From positions 36,147,098 through 36,211,097 of the forward strand of contig CM065297.1 of assembly GCA_032871835.1 (NCBI GenBank): a DNA stretch of 64,000 nt, in the 5' to 3' direction. The position numbers were made by a program, and so were the translations under genes. The notes under the pieces are model-generated. The model searched no databases. It saw only the letters and a list, made by a program, of their open reading frames with translations, and was not told where the DNA came from. Positions within the stretch are counted from its first letter, which is position 1, and each line of letters starts with the position of its first letter. Of the stretch, positions 41,706 to 54,558 are shown in pieces. Origin of the DNA: Dipteronia dyeriana. Lineage: Eukaryota; Streptophyta; Magnoliopsida; Sapindales; Sapindaceae.

Positions 41706-44484
41706 TGAAAGAATGTGTACAAGGTTATACTAAACAAACTAGGTGGGGGGGGGGGGGGGGATAGGTTGTCTCTCAATTTTGACAAATCTTTTGAGACTAG
41801 TGATAAAACCTTTATAAGCATACAAATTAACATTCAACATGATTGTTATGAGAAAACAATATATTCATGCATGCTCAAATCTCCACTCTTAGTCTACAAG
41901 ACATACAACAAGAATCAATGTATCTTATGAACAAATATATTCAATGTAGATAACATTCCATAAATTGTACTTAGAGTATTACAATGTGATACTTTACAAC
42001 TTGAATGAAATATCACAAGATACAAAGTTATCTAACATACACAAACAATATTGTATAAGGAAGTCAACTTACATATAAAGTTCTATCCACATTATTCAAA
42101 TAGCAATTAGCAATATAAGAGAGACAGGGATAGAGAAAAGTTGGCACAAGATATAACGTGGTAAACCTTCGAAGAGGAAACATCCACGGGCTATCAGCCA
42201 CCAGCAAATAAAATCCACTAGTAGATAAGACAAGTACAATCTCTCAAGTGACCCCTTCACCTAGAAACTACCCTCCTATCCTACTCTAGAAGTTGTCGCC
42301 CTATGCTTAACAATCTGAGGCTTCACACCTCTTGTCAAGACTTCCTTGCTCACCGTATCTGAATACTCATGACCCAAGGCAAGACTTCTTGCTCAACTAT
42401 CCGAGACTTCACGACTCTAGTCAAGACTTCCTTGCTCACCTATTCGGATCTTCATGACCCTAGGCAAGACTTCTTGCTCGACTATCTAAGGCCTCACGCC
42501 TCTAGCCAAGACTTCCTTGCTCGACAATCTGAGGCTTCACACCTCTTGCCAAGACTTCTTACTCAACACCATAGGTTTCACACCTATTGTCAAGACTTCC
42601 TTCTCACAAAGCATCTAGGTGATCATGAATGCAAAACGCAAACAAGCACGCAACATAGAATAAGATTATCAACAAATAGTATGGAAACTAGAATTAATCA
42701 ATGAGCACAAAAAGTATATTTTTCTAGTTTATAATCCAAAAGTGACACCACACAAGATGATGCGTGAGCATATGAAATGTATGGATTAGGTACACTTCAT
42801 GAAGATCTAGACATAGACAATAAAGTTCACAAAACAAGATTGTCTAGATCTTATACATGAACAAAAATCTAGAGCATGCCAAATTTCCAAACACACACTT
42901 TAAACCTAGATTTTATTCATGTTGCTAAAGCTTGAAATAGACATGTTCATGAAGTACATATTCAAGACTTTAGTACAAACACAAAAATGCTAGAAACACA
43001 AGGTATTATCAATCAAATCTCTAGCAATCATTTAGAGCATATATTCACGAAAATAGTCAATTAAACTCTAATAGACTCTAAATATAAAATCAAATGTGCT
43101 AATCCTAGATCTATTCAACAAATGAGTTCTTAGCCATCATAAGACTATTAATCATGAAAAAAAAGTCAATCAAAGCACAGATAGTCTTAGATTCAAAGCT
43201 AGCACAATACAATCCCAAACATGTGAAAACATAGGTAAAATCAAAACCTAACTCAACATGTGAGATTTCAATTGAAACTCAATCTGGCTTTTAAATGAAG
43301 ATCTATCACTCATCAACATTTGTTCAAGTCAAATACACAACAATAGGAAGAAGACTCAAGGTAATTGAACATTAGAATCAAGGAATCAAAAGATAAAGAA
43401 CTACCTTGACAATTTCGAGTGCAGTCACGAAAATGGTACGATCAACAAGAAAACTTGAACAAATGACTTCAAGGTTGCTTGGAGATGATAGAGGACTTCA
43501 ATATGAAACTTCTCCAACTTGAATCACTCAAATCGAATAAGAGATAAGAGAGATATGTTGATTCAAAGTTGAGAGAAAAAATCTGGAAATTTTTCTGCAC
43601 TACATTTTCTTCTTCCATGGAATGAATTGAGAGAGAGAAGAGATATATAAAGAAGAGGGAAGAGTTATGTGTGAAAAGATCAAAACGACCTTGAGATGGT
43701 GTGTGGGCATATCGGGGCAGCAAGGTGTTTTGGACAAGATGGCCACGCGCCATCTTGGGCATGCACCATTTGATGGCCTTTGGCCATGGTGCACCTCCCT
43801 TGTGCTCCTCTCGCGTTCTTCGACCGTTCTCCAGCCTCCAAACTCAGAATTCAAATCCGTTTGCGGATTACAAACCGTAACTCTCTCACGAACATGGATA
43901 TATAAGATACTCAACCCAGAAAATAATAATTCGACTCGATATACGAAGACGGAGACAATGTACGCAACATGAGTTGAAAGTGTAGTATCTTTTGACTTAG
44001 AACTTGAAATCAATAGTATGAGTAACCGAAATGACTGGAACTCAATCAAGAATGATTTAAGACTAAATTCAAGTTCAATATCCATGTTATAAAAACATAC
44101 ACACACAAACACAATTCACATTAGAATGCAAACTACATAGAGATAGTTTCCAATCATGCATATTCCAAAACATGTTATTTCCATACCAATGCATGAGCAT
44201 TCATCTTCAAGTGTGTGAATGTGTTATACAAGGTGCACAACGATGCAGGGATACTTATGTATGATATGTGTATGTGTGCCTAAGCCTTGAAAGAGAAAAG
44301 AAAGGTCTTAATATACCTTTGTAGAATCATGAAGCACTTTTCCCTTTGAAGACTTGAACTTGCTTGAATAGTTATCATTTCTTCTTTGAAGCTTGAATCA
44401 TTCATGAATCCTAGACAACTAAATAATACAAAGTAAATGTTGTTTTGATATAGAATAATGCAAAAAAAACTCACAGACCTAACA
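41706..44484 (-). repeat. 3' LTR of S1
   Basis: It runs TGAAAGAATGTGTAC...GACCTAACA on the plus strand. It contains a G16 run (41745-41760) and the 42-43-bp tandem array (42336-42606). Confidence 0.94.
42336..42606. repeat. Seven 42-43-bp tandem repeats in the S1 3' LTR
   Basis: CAAGACTTCYTTGCTC-type starts fall at 42336, 42380, 42422, 42465, 42507, 42550 and 42591. Each unit also carries a YTTCACRCCTCT- or GACCC-type half. The same array is in the other S1 LTR and, diverged, in the S2 LTR. A frame running through the array (42369-42704) is a by-product of the near-multiple-of-three period. Confidence 0.9.
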
Positions 44485-44498
44485 ATCTCCCCCTTTGG
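44485..44498 (-). promoter_or_regulatory. S1 polypurine tract
   Basis: The minus strand reads CCAAAGGGGGAGAT immediately before the LTR start TGTTAGGTC. Confidence 0.85.
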
Positions 44499-47124
44499 CA
44501 AATTCTATGTCAAAACACCTATACAAAATACTAAAACACATAAAATGAAGATTGGTCACAAAATCACACCCTCACATTACAATGAGTTAGTTCCTTAAGA
44601 CTAATCTTCAACAAGTCTTGAACTTCTTTTTGATCTTCTCTTGTATCCACCTAAAATCAACTTAAAGCACAAAGCATATCCAAGAGAAAGACACATATGG
44701 CAATATACAATTATGGCAAGAATTAAACATTTAAATCCAAAATGAATCATGTATCTCCCCCTTAATACATGCTATCTCAAAGATATTCTTATGTCCAAAA
44801 TGAATCATGTATCTCCCCTCATGTATCTCCCCCTTAATACATGTTATCTCAAAGATATTCTTAACCAAATGAAAACACAATATTACATGCCATAAGAAGT
44901 TCAATACTTGAGAAATATTCAAAGAAGATATGCTAAAACAATATCATATTTCTCCCCCTTTTTGACATAAAATTATGCCAAAGAAAAAAATGATATCTTG
45001 AGATCAAATAATGAAAAAATTGGTGATCTCACATAATGTTCGGAGATGGATGCCTTACTTGAAGAATTCATTTATTTCAAGCATCTTGCTACCATATCTT
45101 CTCCCTTGATTCTAGTTTGCTTTTCCATGTTAACCTATCAAAGGTTATTCAAATCTATACACCATAACAAACTCATCAAGGTATAGTGAATCTCAAATGC
45201 ATAAATTTTACTCTTAAGCATATAGGTCATTTCTACCAAGTTCAACAATTGCATTAACAGTCATATTAACCCCAAATATGAAGGAATTGGTATCAACGAC
45301 AATCATATCAACCTCAAACAAGAAAAGATTTGATTACGACCACAACTACTATCATTCAGAGTAAGGAGGAATTTTCTGCAATTACAATCAATTAAATTGA
45401 TTAAAACTACAAATACTATCACCCTATGCAAGGAGGAATTTTTTACAGCTATAACCAATTGGATTGATTACAACTACAATTACTATCGACCCCAAACAAA
45501 GAGGAATTCACTGTAACTACAATCAATAGAATTAATTACAATTACAATTACTATCGACTCCAAAACAAAGAAGAATTCATTGCAACTATTCTCATTTCAA
45601 TTTCAAGAATGAGGGAATTGATTGAAATCTTAACTACTATACAACCCCAAATAATGAGAAGTTTATCGCAAATACCATCATACAATTATTACAAAAAAAA
45701 TGTTTCATGCATTATTTGTGATCACACATACAAAGGCATAAGTTAATACAAAGAATCATCATGCAAATCAAGAAACATAAAATAGCATCTACAAGATTCA
45801 TTATATCAACCAATGAATATGCCAACAAATATCAACTTGAAACATGCGAACATATCATAAAAGAGAATAAAGTCTAGCATACTATGCTCCCCCTTGATAA
45901 GTGCTCTATCTAAGATCAAGATAGAATAATGTTCACAATAAATCAACACAATCACACATTCAAGCAATTTTAAATAAATTCAACAAAATAAGCTCCACAA
46001 ACTATGAGAGATACACCAAGATTTTCAATCTCTCTCATAATTCTTCTAAAAATTGCTAGAATATCAAAATACTCTATAAGCAAAAAGTGTGTGTGTGAAT
46101 TTTGCTTCAAGCATATATAAAAGGAGTGATTGTGATATCAACATGCAAACCATTTCAACACCTATCCATCTAAAGCTTTTCCAATCAAGGTCAAACCGAT
46201 TATCATCCAAATTTTTGCTTTAAAGAGAATATATTTCAATATGTGAGCGTGTGTGTGCATGTGGCTCGTCATTCCATTTATGTTTTCAACCCGAGCAATC
46301 ACAATTTTTCAACTATACTCCATTTTAAGCCTTTCTCCATTTCTTTTTAGGCTATGAATCAAAGATTTTTCTTTTATTGATTCTTTTTCAACAATTCTTT
46401 GATTTTTCATACATAAACATAAATTCTTCATGACGGCTTTCACTCATCACAATGGTGTAGTCCTTTCCTACATTGAGCGACTTCACAACCAAGGTGTGTA
46501 GCCCTTCTCATGAAGGTGCTCGTTGAGTTCTATGTAGATGTCGAAGCAAAATGGATACTAACCATAGGTCATCTATCATGTACTAAGCAATAAAATTTTA
46601 GATGCATCCATAATCTACACATTTTCAAACTCAACTACTCAAACTTAAACATATAAGAGAAGCAAAGTGCAATTTTTGAAAATCAAGTTGTTATGGCTCA
46701 AAAGCACATGATCTAAGAGCAACAAGTAAAGACTTAATCAAGATCATTACTTCTCTAATGAGTAGCTTTCAATGAATATGAAGCTCATATTTTCAAAAAA
46801 TATGCCACTCATCATTCAAGCAAGCATTTTAAGCATCATGAGTAAAATCTTTGTGAACATATCACAAAAAGATCTTTAGAGAGAAAATGTCAATAAGGAC
46901 CATATGAATGCTATACTAGTTCTCTAATATGACATGCTATATGATGCAATGCAAGCATAGAAATGACTTTCTCCAAAAGTCTTAACAAGATAATCATCGA
47001 ATAGATTTCATAAGAGTAACTTCTCAAAAGTTAATCAATGGATTTTGACTATCAAAACAAAGTTAAGTGAGATAGCTAAGTTCGTGTCTAAACGTGGAGT
47101 ATTCCAAGCTAGCTAGCTAGAATT
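44499..47124 (-). other. S1 3' internal non-coding region
   Basis: This is long AT-rich DNA without a convincing gene. The part at about 46080-46680 is collinear with 61140-61700 of S2 (shared landmarks: CATATATAAAAGRAGT, CACCTATCCATCTAAAGC, CACAATGGTGTAG). It is therefore a conserved part of the family between pol and the 3' LTR. Tandem-like ATTACAACTACAATTACTATC segments occur at 45300-45600. In Sireviruses this zone may hold an env-like gene, but none is readable here. Confidence 0.6.
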
Positions 47125-47487
47125 CTAAACATGTTTGACACTTAGCCTTAAAGTTAACTCACATGTGCTACTTACACTAGAGGTAAGAGCACTCACCCTT
47201 GAACTATTTGTTCTTGGGTGAACTTTCACATAAAAATCATGATCATTTCTCATGGCAAAAATATATCTAGAAGATAAATCATCAACTATCTTCTCTATAA
47301 AGATATTACTCATGTAAAACACATCATTATTGCCATCAACAAAGATATTATCAAGACTATACATATGATCATGTGATTCACTCATTTTCACCCAAATCTT
47401 CTCAATTATTTTATTCACACGATTATCATTATCACACACAAGATTGAAAGAATTATCATGCAAGAAACATTCATAGAAGATTTTCAC
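47125..47487 (-). CDS. Unrecognised S1 ORF, 120 codons
   Basis: It starts MKIFYECFLHDNSFNLVCDN and has an Asn/Asp-rich middle (FVDGNNDVFYMSN) and a Ser/Thr-rich tail. I do not recognise a family. It sits inside S1 between the gag-like remnant and the non-coding region and is not seen in the visible part of S2. It may be a fragment of the lost polyprotein or chance. It has no stop inside, but that is weak evidence at this length. Confidence 0.25.
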   Translation of the reverse strand: MKIFYECFLHDNSFNLVCDNDNRVNKIIEKIWVKMSESHDHMYSLDNIFVDGNNDVFYMSNIFIEKIVDDLSSRYIFAMRNDHDFYVKVHPRTNSSRVSALTSSVSSTCELTLRLSVKHV

Positions 47488-47559
47488 ATCTCATTAGCAT
47501 GCATCACATTCCCTAGTTTGCATCATCTAATATACTCATGGCAAAATAACAAAATTAGC

Positions 47560-48240
47560 AAACCGGAATAAATTTTGAGATGTTACTATTGAGGTGAGAG
47601 TGTACCGATGGTGAAGACTCCTTAAGTTCCTTGATTTTGCACTTGTCCTTGGAAGACATGGCCTTTGAAATCCTCTTGTTCCTTAGTGACTTGCCTTTTC
47701 GTTGTAGGAGACTCCACTTGCTCATCTACAATGCTTAAGTCACTTGAATCTCCATGAAGATGACCAAAACTCTTTAGCCTTCATGATTGCCAATTCCTCT
47801 TCCTTGCCTTTGATCATTACATTCAAGAAACAAAAGCAAATTATTAGCAAAATCATATGTTAATCTATCTACCATATGAGCCTCTTCAACAATCTTTTTT
47901 TCTAGCCGTTTGATCACTTCACTCTTCACTTTAACTTCCTTTAACACTTCATCTCTTTTCTTGTCAAGAGTTTAAACTCTTGCTATCAAGTAGAAGTTGG
48001 TGGTCTTTGACATGCAATTCTCCTCATTGAGTTGCAAAGACAAGTAATCATGTCTAGATTGATCACCCTCTGGAAAAAGCTTCTTTATCTTTGCTTTTGT
48101 CACTGACTTTCTTTTCAAGCTTATCAACAAAATTGTTAGTAGACAAATGAAATATAAAACAAGAAGAACCATTTTCACAACCAACGAAAGAGGACAACCA
48201 AAAATAAACAATTGTAGACTAGAGGTTGATATCCATGATT
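47560..48240 (-). pseudogene. S1 coiled-coil gag-like remnant
   Basis: From just inside the primer site, minus-strand frames read NNFVDKLEKKVSDKSKDKE, then (79-codon frame 48211-47972 region) QSRHDYLSLQLNEENC, then KRDEVLKEVKVKSEVIKRLE with further heptads, then a Lys/Arg- and Ser-rich block near 47650. Heptad-rich segments near the Gag C terminus are known in Sireviruses. The frames are broken by at least two shifts, and no capsid core or zinc knuckle is seen. Confidence 0.5.
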
Positions 48241-48288
48241 AGTAAATAACCTTGTAGATCCCGAATCACACTAACTACTTAAAAGTGA

Positions 48289-48303
48289 CCCGCTCTGACA
48301 CCA
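48289..48303 (-). promoter_or_regulatory. S1 primer binding site (tRNA-Met type)
   Basis: The minus strand reads TGGTGTCAGAGCGGG two bases after the 5' LTR end, one change from the iMet complement. Confidence 0.85.
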
Positions 48304-48305
48304 AT

Positions 48306-51115
48306 TGAAAGAATGTGTACAAGGTTATACTAAACAACCTAGAGGGGGAGGGGCGGGGGGGGGGGGGGGGGGTGAATAGGTTGTCTCTCAATTTTGACAA
48401 ATCTTTCGAGACTAGTGACAAAACCTTGATAAGCATACAAATTAACATTCAACATGATTGTTATGAGAAAACAATATATTCATGTATGCTTAAATCTCCA
48501 CTCTTAGTCTACAAAACATACAACAAGAATCAATGTATCTTATGAAAAAATATATTCAATGTAGATAACATTCCATAAGTTGTACTTAGAGTATTACAAT
48601 GTGATACTTTACAACTTGAATTAAATATCACAAGATACAAAGTTATATAACATACACAAACATAATTGTATAAGGAAGTCAACTTACATATAAAGTTCTA
48701 TCCACATTATTCAAATAACAATTAGCAATATAAGAGAGACAGGGATAGAGAAAAGTTGAAACAAGATATAACGTGGTAAACCTCCGAAGATGAAACATCC
48801 ACGGGCTAGCAGCCACCGGCAAATAAAATCCACTAGTAGATAAGACAAGTACAATCTCTCAAGTGACCCTTTCACCTAGAAACTACCCTCCTATCCTACT
48901 CTAGAAGTTGTCGCCCTATGCTCAACAATCCGAGGCTTCACACCTCTTGTCAAACTTCCTTGCTTACCGTATCTGAATACTCATGACCCAAGGCAAGACT
49001 TCTTGCTCAACTATCCGAGACTTCACGACTCTAGTCAAGACTTCCTTGCTCACCTATCCGGATCTTCACGACCCTAGGCAAGACTTCTTGCTCGACTATC
49101 TAAGGCCTCACGTCTCTAGCAAAGACTTTCTTGCTCGACAATCCGAGGCTTCACACCTCTTGCCAAGACTTCTTGCTCAACACCATAGGTTTCACACCTA
49201 TTGTCAAGACTTCCTTATCACAAAGCATCTAGGTGATCATGAATGCAAAACGCAAACAAGCACGCAACATAGAATAAGATGATCAACAAATAGTATGGAA
49301 ACTAGAATTAATCAATGAGCACAAAAAGTATATTTTTCTAGTTTATAATCCAAAAGTGACACCACACAAGATGATGCGTGAGCATATGAAATGTATGGAT
49401 TAGGTACACTTCATGAAGATCTAGACATAGACAATAAAGTTTACAAAACAAGATTGTCTAGATCTTATACATGAACAAAAATCTAGAGCATGCCAAATTT
49501 CCAAACACACACTTTAAACCTAGATTTTATTCATGTTGCTAAAGCTTGAAATAAACATGTTCATGAAGTACATATTCAAGACTTTAGTACAAACACAAAA
49601 ATGCTAGAAACACAAGATATTATCAATCAAATCTCTAGCAATCATTTAGAGAATATATTCACAAAAATAGTCAATTAAACTCTAATAGACTCTAAATATA
49701 AAATCAAATGTGCTAATCCTAGATCTATTCAACAAATGAGTTCTTAGCACATGATAAGACTATTAATCATGAAAAAAAAAGTCAATCAAAGCACAGATAG
49801 TCTTAGATTCAAAGCTAGCACGATACAATTCCAAACATGTGAAAACATAGGCAAAATCAAAACCTAACTCAACATGTGAGATTTTAATTGAAACTCAATC
49901 TGGCTTTTAAATGAAGATCTATCACTCATCAAAATTTGTTCAAGTCAAATACACAACAATAAGAAGAAGACCCAAGGTAATTGAACATTAGAATCAGGGA
50001 ATCAAAAGACAAACAACTACCTTGAAAATTTGGAGTGCAGTCACGAAAATGGTATGATCCACCGGTAAAATTGAACAAATGACTTCAAGGTTGCTTGGAG
50101 ATGATAGAAGACTTCAATACAAAACTTCTCCAGCTTGAATCACTCAAATCGGATAAGAGATGAGAGAGATACGGTGATTCAAAGTTGAGAGAAAAAATCT
50201 AGAAATTTTTATGCACTACATTTTCTTCTTCCATGGAATGAAATGAGAAAGAGAAGAGATATATAAAAGAGAAGGAAGAGATATGTGTGAAAAGACCAAA
50301 ACGACCCCTTTAAGATGCTTACTCGAGATGGCGCGTGGGCATCTCAGGGCAGCAAGGTGTTTTGGCTGAGATGGCCACGCGCCATCTCGGGCATGCACCA
50401 TTTGATTGCCTTTGGCCATGGTGCGCCTCCCTTGCGCTCCTCTTGCGTTCTTTTACCGTTCTCCGGCCTTCGAACTCGCAATTCGAATCTGTTTGTGGAT
50501 TACAAACCGTAACTCTCTCTCGGACATGGAAATATAAGATATTCAACCCAAAAAATAATAATTCGACTCGATATATGAAGACGTAGACAATGTATGCAAC
50601 ATGAGTTGAAAGTGTAGTATCTTTTGACTTAGAACTTAAAAACAATAGTATGAGTAACCGAAATGACTGGAACTCAATCAAGAATGATTTAAGACTAAAT
50701 TCAAGTTCAATATCCATGTTATACAATTATATACACATAAACACAATTCACACTAGAATGCAAACTACATAGAGATAGTTTCCAATCATGCATATTCCAA
50801 AACATGTTATTTCCATACCAATGCATGAGCATTTATCTTCAAGTGTGTGAATGTGTTATACAAGGTGCACAACGATGCAGGGACACAAATGTATGATATG
50901 TGTGTGTGTGCCTAAGCCTTGAAAAAGAAAAGAAAGGTCTTAATATACTTTTGTAGAATCATGAAGCACTTTTCCCTTTGAAGACTTGAACTTGCTTGAA
51001 TAGTTGTCATTTCTTCTTTGAAGCTTGAATCATCATGAATCCTAGACAACTAAAAAATACAAAGTAAATGTTGTTTTGATATAAAATAATGCCAACAAAA
51101 CTCACAGACCTAACA
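48306..51115 (-). repeat. 5' LTR of S1
   Basis: It matches 41706-44484, with indels mainly in the poly-G region (G18 at 48355-48372). It holds the same 42-43-bp array at about 48950-49220. It is followed by the TSD agcta. Confidence 0.94.
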
Positions 51116-53490
51116 AGCTATTCTTTATAGCCTTGCCGCCCAACACATGTTTATGGGCCATATACTATTTTTCTTATTTTATTAAATCTATTGGACCCTG
51201 ATAAAAAGTCCACATGTGAACTAGACCTATTCTTACAAAAAGAAACAAGTTCACATGCCTTAATACAATTCTAGATAGACCCCTAAATTGGTATGGTAGA
51301 ATATATCAAGTGATCCATGCAAGTTTCGCGTGGATTAGTGTTCTTGGAGGGCTGTCTAAATTTATGCTCAAATAGACACAATCCAATAACAGTCAACAAA
51401 TGATTCACTTAGGTTCGATCTTTTTAATTTTAGTTCATTCCACTAAAGAACAAAAATTGAACTCTTAAATAAAGATAGAATAAGTTGATGTTACTCATTC
51501 ATACTCTAGACAACCTTATTGGAGAAAGTGTATCATCGTGAAGAATACAAGTAATCACCAAGAACTCATAGACCACCTATAGCTCTCCAAGTTACCATAT
51601 TTACTCATATGACCACATTTTGAACTTGGATATTTTGACTTGTCCATAAGCCATTTTTTAGTAGACACTATTAAAAACTTAACGTTAAGATTTAATATCC
51701 AATACCTCAAAACATCCATATGATTGTATTCTACTGTCATTCAATAAATAGAGCCACGATGTCCATATCTATAAATGAAGTCCTCTATCGATTAACAAAT
51801 GAATACTACCAAACAATCGATGATAAACTATTCTATAAAATCATACTAATTGATAGCTCAAAAGACAATACTTGCAACCATAAGTCCATCATTTATCTCA
51901 GGATTGAGATAGACTCTCTGATTGTCTTCAAATGAAAACTTTTATCCATTGACTGTTCTAGATAAAGTATCTCATTTTGATCCTATTCAATGCACCCAGT
52001 ACACTAGATTCTTTTGCCAAAAGACACCACACTTTGATGATTTTAGACTCATCATAAAACATTTGATCCCACTCAAATGATAGCAAAAGAATCTACAACT
52101 TTGACAAGATAAAGGCGCCCAACCTTTTATCTTAAGTTGTGAATATTATTCAAGATTAACTAAAGAATTGTGTCTACCTCATACATATCTAAATGTATGA
52201 ACAATTCTTCTTTTCTCATAGTCTTTTGACTTTATGATTATTTACTTTTGACAATTATAATAATTAAACTATAAATGCTATAGGATTTGTTAAACTAGAA
52301 ATCACTTTATTAATATGAAAAAATTGTCAATTGCAATATTAGACTCTTGCTATCGAGCATAATCCCAGCACACATGCCATAATACAATTCTAAATGGACC
52401 TCTAAATTGGTCTGGTAGAATATATCAAGTGATCCATGCAAGTTCGTGTGGATTGAGGATCTTGACGGGCTATCTAAATTTAAGCTTCAATGGGCACAAC
52501 CCAATCACAATCAACAAATGATTCCTTTAGGTCCGATCTATTTGATTTTAGTTCATTCCACTAAAGAACTAAATTGTACTCTTAAATAAAGATAAAATAA
52601 GTTGATGGTACTCACTCATAACCTATACAACCGTATTGAAGAAAGTGTATCCTCTTGAAGACTACTAGTAAACGCCAATAGCTCAAAGACCGCTTATAGC
52701 TCTCCAAGTTACCATATTTACTCATATGAACACATTTTGAACTTAGATATTTAGACTTGTCCAGAAGCCATGTTTTAATAGTGACTATCGAAAACTTAAC
52801 TTTAAGATTTAATATCCAAAACCTAAAAACATCCATATGATGGTATTCTACTCTCATTCAACAAATTGAGCCACAATGTCCATATCTATAAATGAAGTTC
52901 TCTATTGGTCAACAAATGAATACCACCAAACTATCGAGGATAGACTATGCTATATAATCATACTCTTTGATAGCTCAAATGATAACACTTGCTACCATAA
53001 GCCATCATTTATCTCAGGATTGAGATAGACTCTCCGATTTTCTTCAAATGAAAACTTTTATCCATTGACGGTTCTAGATAAAGTATTTCATTGTGATCCA
53101 ATTCAATGCACCCAGTGCACTAGATTCTTTTGCCCAAAGACACCACACTTTGATGATTTTAGACTCATCATAACACATTTGATTCCACTCAAATGCTAGC
53201 AAAAGAATCTACAACTTTGACAAGATAAAGGCGCCCAACCTTTTATCTTAAGTTGTGAATATTATTCAAGACTAACTAAATAATTGTGTCTACCTCATAC
53301 ATATTTAGATGTATGAACAATTCTTCTTTTCTCATAGTCTTTTGACCTTATGATTATTTACTTTTGACAATTATAATAATTAAATTATAAATGCTATAAG
53401 ATTTGTTAAAATAGAAATCACTTTAGTAATATGAAAAGATTGTCAAATACTTATTATACTTTTGCTATCGAGCATAATCCTAACATCAAC

Positions 53491-53633
53491 AGCCTCGACC
53501 ATGTGTCCTGAGACCATCTTTGGTCAGCTTAGGTGGGTTTAAGAAGGCTGACTTTTTGTGACATGGCATCTTTACCTCCTGTATCTTTGGGCAGTTATGC
53601 TGACTCTTTGTTCTTTAGATTTTACAAATAACA
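53491..53633 (-). repeat. 5' LTR of element A, outer segment
   Basis: The rest of the interrupted LTR, ending AATAACA before the TSD ctcct (53634-53638). Confidence 0.9.
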
Positions 53634-53638
53634 CTCCT

Positions 53639-53926
53639 AAAAAAAATAGCCTCTACATATTGGTCAACTTCTCATTTTATAATGTATTTAGTTTTGAGTC
53701 TCGGTTAGAAACGTACGGAAGTTAGCTTTCCATAGAATTTTATGGTTCGTAATTCTAAGCTTCTAAGTTTTCTAGATCAAGTTAGAGTAATATTATGATC
53801 TAAAGGTCAACTTAGAAATCTGTTAAGACTGTTACAAAATCTAAAAGGATTGAGGAGAGGTTAGAATTCTTGGGTGGAAATGAACAGGCTACTAACAAAC
53901 AAGAAATGGATGCAATTGGAAGATTA
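53639..53926. other. Spacer between element A and G2, no gene seen
   Basis: About 290 bp of AT-rich DNA. No terminal repeats or coding signal were recognised. Confidence 0.5.
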
Positions 53927-54366
53927 TGTTATGCCTTAATTAGGATTGCATTTTAATTTTAATTATGTTTTAGATTAGTTTCATATTTTGACTATAACAG
54001 AATAGGAAAATATAGAACTAGTCCTATTTTTTTAAATTACGGTTTAGATTAGTTTCTATTTTGACTATGACAGAGTAAGAAAATAGAAAACTAGCCCTAT
54101 TGTAAATAGAACTATTATTTTTAGGGTTGTTATTGTTTTGAATGTTTTATCAATAAAATTGGCTCTGCTAGGGTTCATCCAATTTCTTTTTGATTCGGCT
54201 TTTCTCAGTGAAATGCTTAGAAAGGTTTGGGCTAGGGTTAGGTAAATTCTGTTATCTGATTCTAGAGAGTCGATCGCTCAATTCTGTGAGTAGTTTGACT
54301 CAGATCTATCTATCTTTGAGTACAAGTTAGGGTTTTGTTGTTGGATCCCAATCTAGGTCCTCAACA
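53927..54366 (+). repeat. 5' LTR of G2
   Basis: 440 bp from TGTTATGCCTTAATTAGG to GTCCTCAACA, directly before a primer-like TGGTGCTTTCATTGAG. The partner LTR is outside the window. Confidence 0.78.
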
Positions 54367-54369
54367 ATT

Positions 54370-54385
54370 TGGTGCTTTCATTGAG
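54370..54385 (+). promoter_or_regulatory. G2 primer binding site
   Basis: TGGTGCTTTCATTGAG follows the LTR end by three bases. The tRNA was not assigned. Confidence 0.7.
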
Positions 54386-54422
54386 AGAATTCGGCAGCCT
54401 ACTATATATATATATGTATATG

Positions 54423-54428
<6 letters not shown>

Positions 54429-54472
<44 letters not shown>
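54429..54472. repeat. (TA)n microsatellite in the G2 leader
   Basis: An uninterrupted alternating TA run between the primer site and gag. Confidence 0.95.
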
Positions 54473-54474
<2 letters not shown>

Positions 54475-54558
54475 AGACGCAGAAAAAAGAGACGTAGAAA
54501 AAAAAGACTTAAAAAAAGAGACAAAAAAAGACAGAGAGGAAAAAAAAAATCAGCAGCC

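Larger units (their letters stand above)
41706..51115 (-). mobile_element. Sirevirus-like non-autonomous element S1 (gag-pol deleted)
   Basis: A 9410-bp element on the minus strand with LTRs of 2779 and 2810 bp, a TGGTGTCAGAGC primer site, a CCAAAGGGGGAGAT polypurine tract and a perfect TSD agcta. The 3.8-kb interior has a degenerate coiled-coil gag-like piece and long non-coding DNA but no integrase or reverse transcriptase. Its LTRs and pre-LTR region resemble those of S2. In a 360-bp stretch compared by eye (42721-43080 against 49335 on), I counted five differences between the two LTRs, so it is the youngest layer of the nest. Confidence 0.92.
40757..52370 (-). mobile_element. Solo LTR B2 (family B), interrupted by Sirevirus S1
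   Basis: TGTAGGGAAAAAACAG at 40757 to AATCCCAGCA at 52370, with TSD cacat (40752-40756 and 52371-52375). Its own sequence is 40757-41705 plus 51121-52370, about 2.2 kb. Confidence 0.92.
39465..53485 (-). mobile_element. Solo LTR B1 (family B), interrupted by B2
   Basis: TGTAGGGAAAAAACGG at 39465 to TAATCCTAACA at 53485, with TSD tcaac on both sides (39460-39464 and 53486-53490). Its own sequence is 39465-40756 plus 52376-53485, about 2.4 kb. No internal region is present. It is inverted relative to B5. Confidence 0.92.
36063..53633 (-). mobile_element. Tat-like Gypsy derivative A, outermost element of a four-level nest
   Basis: The LTRs are 36063-36765 (703 bp) and 38890-53633. The second shrinks to about 718 bp when solo LTR B1 is removed. 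A perfect TSD ctcct lies at 36058-36062 and 53634-53638. The minus-strand order is 5' LTR, primer site, N-terminal gag (38828-37979), then a scar, an antisense ORF, polypurine tract and 3' LTR. The internal region is only 2.1 kb with no pol, so this is a non-autonomous or deleted copy. Confidence 0.9.

Noticed and set aside
42369..42704. 111-codon frame in the S1 LTR (and its twin at 48983-49282) that could be taken for a repeat protein
   Set aside because: It is translated from the 42-43-bp tandem DNA repeats, lacks conservation of frame in S2, and lies in the LTR.
43600..44112. 170-codon minus-strand frame in the S1 LTR with a twin at 50319-50726
   Set aside because: It lies in LTR sequence, has no family motif, and its presence in both LTRs follows from LTR identity, not protein conservation.
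53927..54366. G2 and G3 LTRs judged as one family because both begin TGTTATGCCT on the plus strand
   Set aside because: G3 is on the minus strand, so its true LTR start is TGTTAGGTTT. The similarity is between opposite ends and probably chance.
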